This document shows positions 63,047 to 64,000 of a DNA stretch of 64,000 nucleotides, piece after piece; position 1 is the stretch's first letter, and each line of letters begins with the position of its first letter. The position numbers and the translations under genes were made by a program. This stretch comes from Achromobacter aegrifaciens (GTDB taxonomy: Bacteria; Pseudomonadota; Gammaproteobacteria; Burkholderiales; Burkholderiaceae_B): the NCBI RefSeq assembly GCF_902859735.1, contig NZ_CADIJY010000005.1:372001-436000 (forward strand), read 5' to 3'. The notes below the pieces were generated by a model. The model was not told where the DNA came from and did no database searches. It was given only the letters and a program-made list of their open reading frames with translations.

Positions 63047-63075
63047 TTGAAGCGATACGTTAAGCAGTAACGATG

Positions 63076-63099
63076 AGGGCCGCGATTAGCGGCCCTTTT
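63076..63099 (+). terminator. Rho-independent terminator after the aminotransferase
   Basis: AGGGCCGC / GCGGCCCT stem with a 5-base loop, followed by TTTTCTTTGG, 30 bases after the stop. Confidence 0.85.
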
Positions 63100-63207
63100 C
63101 TTTGGTATGTCCATGAATGCAGGACGTGGACTATCATCAACCGGCATTCATGTGTGTACATCGCAGTATCGACCCATTGTTGAACTAGCCAGATATTGGA
63201 GGTTTCC

Positions 63208-63537
63208 ATGAGCGGTTACTACGAGTTGAAGCGCAGCGGCGATCAGTACATGTTCAATCTGAAAGCTGGGAATCATGAAGTCATTTTGACGAGCGAGCGG
63301 TACACCACCAAAGCTAGCGCTCAGGATGGAATTGCATCCGTTCGACAGAATTCGCCGATCGATGAGCGCTATCAGCGCAAGACGGCCACCAACGGTTCGC
63401 CTTATTTCTCGTTGAGCGCGGCGAATGGGCAGTCCATTGGACGCAGTGAAATGTATTCGAGCGCCGCGGCTCGGGACGCGGGGATTGCGTCTGTGAAGAC
63501 CAATGGGCCAAGCACTGTGGTGAAAGACAATACCTGA
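63208..63537 (+). CDS. YegP-family protein (two DUF1508 repeats)
   Basis: This 109-residue protein has two tandem DUF1508 units: 'YYELKRSGDQYMFNLKAGNHEVILTSERYTTKASAQDGIASVRQN' and 'PYFSLSAANGQSIGRSEMYSSAAARDAGIASVKTNG'. Each ends in the GIASV-x-x-N helix typical of YegP. Function is unknown. GGAGG precedes the ATG at 63208. The gene is less GC-rich than the rest of the window, continuous with the altered 3' half of the aminotransferase gene. Confidence 0.9.
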   Translation: MSGYYELKRSGDQYMFNLKAGNHEVILTSERYTTKASAQDGIASVRQNSPIDERYQRKTATNGSPYFSLSAANGQSIGRSEMYSSAAARDAGIASVKTNGPSTVVKDNT

Positions 63538-63586
63538 GTGGTTGGGGGTGTAAGCCCTGATTCACATCTATCGGTGTCGGGACTAG

Positions 63587-63610
63587 AGAGCCGCAATGTT
63601 TGCGGCTCTT
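63587..63610. terminator. Hairpin terminator between YegP and the Fic-like gene
   Basis: AGAGCCGCA / TGCGGCTCT perfect stem with a 5-base loop; TTGTT follows on the + strand. It separates two convergent genes. Confidence 0.6.
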
Positions 63611-63626
63611 GTTCCACTGGTTTGCA

Positions 63627-64000
63627 TCAGTGCGGCCGCCCGGCCTCGACCCATTGTTGGACTAGGTCCATCGACAAGCGATAGCGCGCGCAGTTGTACA
63701 CATCCAGTATGCGCAGTTCTTGCGCCAGTATCGGGCGGAATAACTGGACATCGTCTTCGGACATGCCCAGCATCGCCGTCGCGGCCTCGGCCGTTTGCTG
63801 CTCATGCAGCACCCGGCCAATCGCTTCGTTCAGTTTTTCCCGGAATCGGAATCGCACCGGATCCGGCACGCCCGCAGCGTTGAGTTGCACGGCGTACTTG
63901 CGGATCGAGCGCCGATAGGCCCAGGCGAACAGCTCCGCCGTCAGCGTCACGTCGCCGTATTCATAGACCCCCAACATGGCGTAGACGTAGTCCTGTACCT
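63627..64000 (-). CDS. C-terminal part of a probable Fic-family protein (5' end outside window)
   Basis: The frame stays open to the window edge; the last 124 or so residues are visible. 'YVYAMLGVYEYGDVTLTAELFAWAYRRSIRKYA' resembles the region after the Fic core in Fic/AMPylator-type proteins, followed by helical segments and 'GRPH' at the end. The HPFx(D/E)GNGR catalytic motif would lie upstream, outside the window, so AMP-transferase activity cannot be judged. The stop at 63627 is 17 bases from the hairpin. Confidence 0.5.
   Translation of the reverse strand, partial: VQDYVYAMLGVYEYGDVTLTAELFAWAYRRSIRKYAVQLNAAGVPDPVRFRFREKLNEAIGRVLHEQQTAEAATAMLGMSEDDVQLFRPILAQELRILDVYNCARYRLSMDLVQQWVEAGRPH

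Overview
The window reads as core chromosome of a GC-rich betaproteobacterium of the Alcaligenaceae, most likely Achromobacter (close to A. xylosoxidans) or a near Bordetella relative. The evidence is codon usage dominated by G/C third positions, a D-threonine aldolase whose key residues (K59, H347, D349) fall where I recall them in the Achromobacter xylosoxidans enzyme, an orphan Bug-type solute-binding protein, many LysR regulators, and a complete gltIJKL-like operon. No rRNA, tRNA, CRISPR array, insertion sequence or prophage was seen. Layout: 1-1271 is the 3' end of gyrB, closed by a bidirectional terminator. 1378-9529 is a catabolic or detoxification module between two LysR genes: YcaC-like hydrolase, MFS exporter with a C-terminal monooxygenase-like domain, pirin, XapX protein, YtcJ-like amidohydrolase with a Cys/His-rich tail, and DoxX. 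9695-11820 has a VOC protein, a flavin reductase and another LysR, followed by gltIJKL, an L-threonine aldolase and an EamA exporter (11992-17243). 17327-22142 carries acylphosphatase, a phytanoyl-CoA dioxygenase-like protein, an FMN-dependent alpha-hydroxy-acid dehydrogenase, an orphan periplasmic binding protein and an AraC/GyrI regulator. 22176-28247 (minus) is a BMP-type nucleoside or nucleobase ABC importer with a CodA-like deaminase, preceded by a long structured leader. 28248-29614 is the clearest accessory patch, holding a lone Abi/HEPN-type gene. 29749-36258 has a DedA-rhodanese fusion, a PanE-like reductase, a small redox and nucleoside-salvage run, and a TetR/MFS pair. 36297-37393 is ribB under an FMN riboswitch, next to a bacterial SET-domain methyltransferase, a bestrophin-like channel, and a divergent Lrp/acetolactate-synthase pair with a palindromic operator. 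41371-44957 (minus) is an SsuABC/TauABC-like importer followed by an SDR. 45100-51825 has topB with a histone-H1-like tail, a three-domain GDYXXLXY membrane protein, gluQ and smg. 52065-56666 has a TAXI-TRAP importer divergent from D-threonine aldolase, then an unrecognised 459-residue protein. 58129-60587 is a stress-type group: an entericidin-like lipoprotein too short for ordinary gene calling, CsbD, a PAS-LuxR regulator and a Pro/Gly-rich protein. 60675-64000 has an orphan Bug protein, an ArgD-like aminotransferase whose codon usage changes mid-gene, a YegP protein, and the C-terminal end of a probable Fic protein. Among non-coding observations, the most notable is an approximately 72-bp hairpin-forming repeat present three times (23530, 42181, 54238). 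Each copy lies 1-6 bases 3' of the stop codon of a minus-strand transporter gene and before the next gene in the same direction. The best candidates for something undescribed are this repeat, the LysR-flanked amidohydrolase module, the structured leader of the BMP operon, and the unrecognised gene at 56673-58052. All functional calls rest on reading the translations and recalling families; no database search was run.
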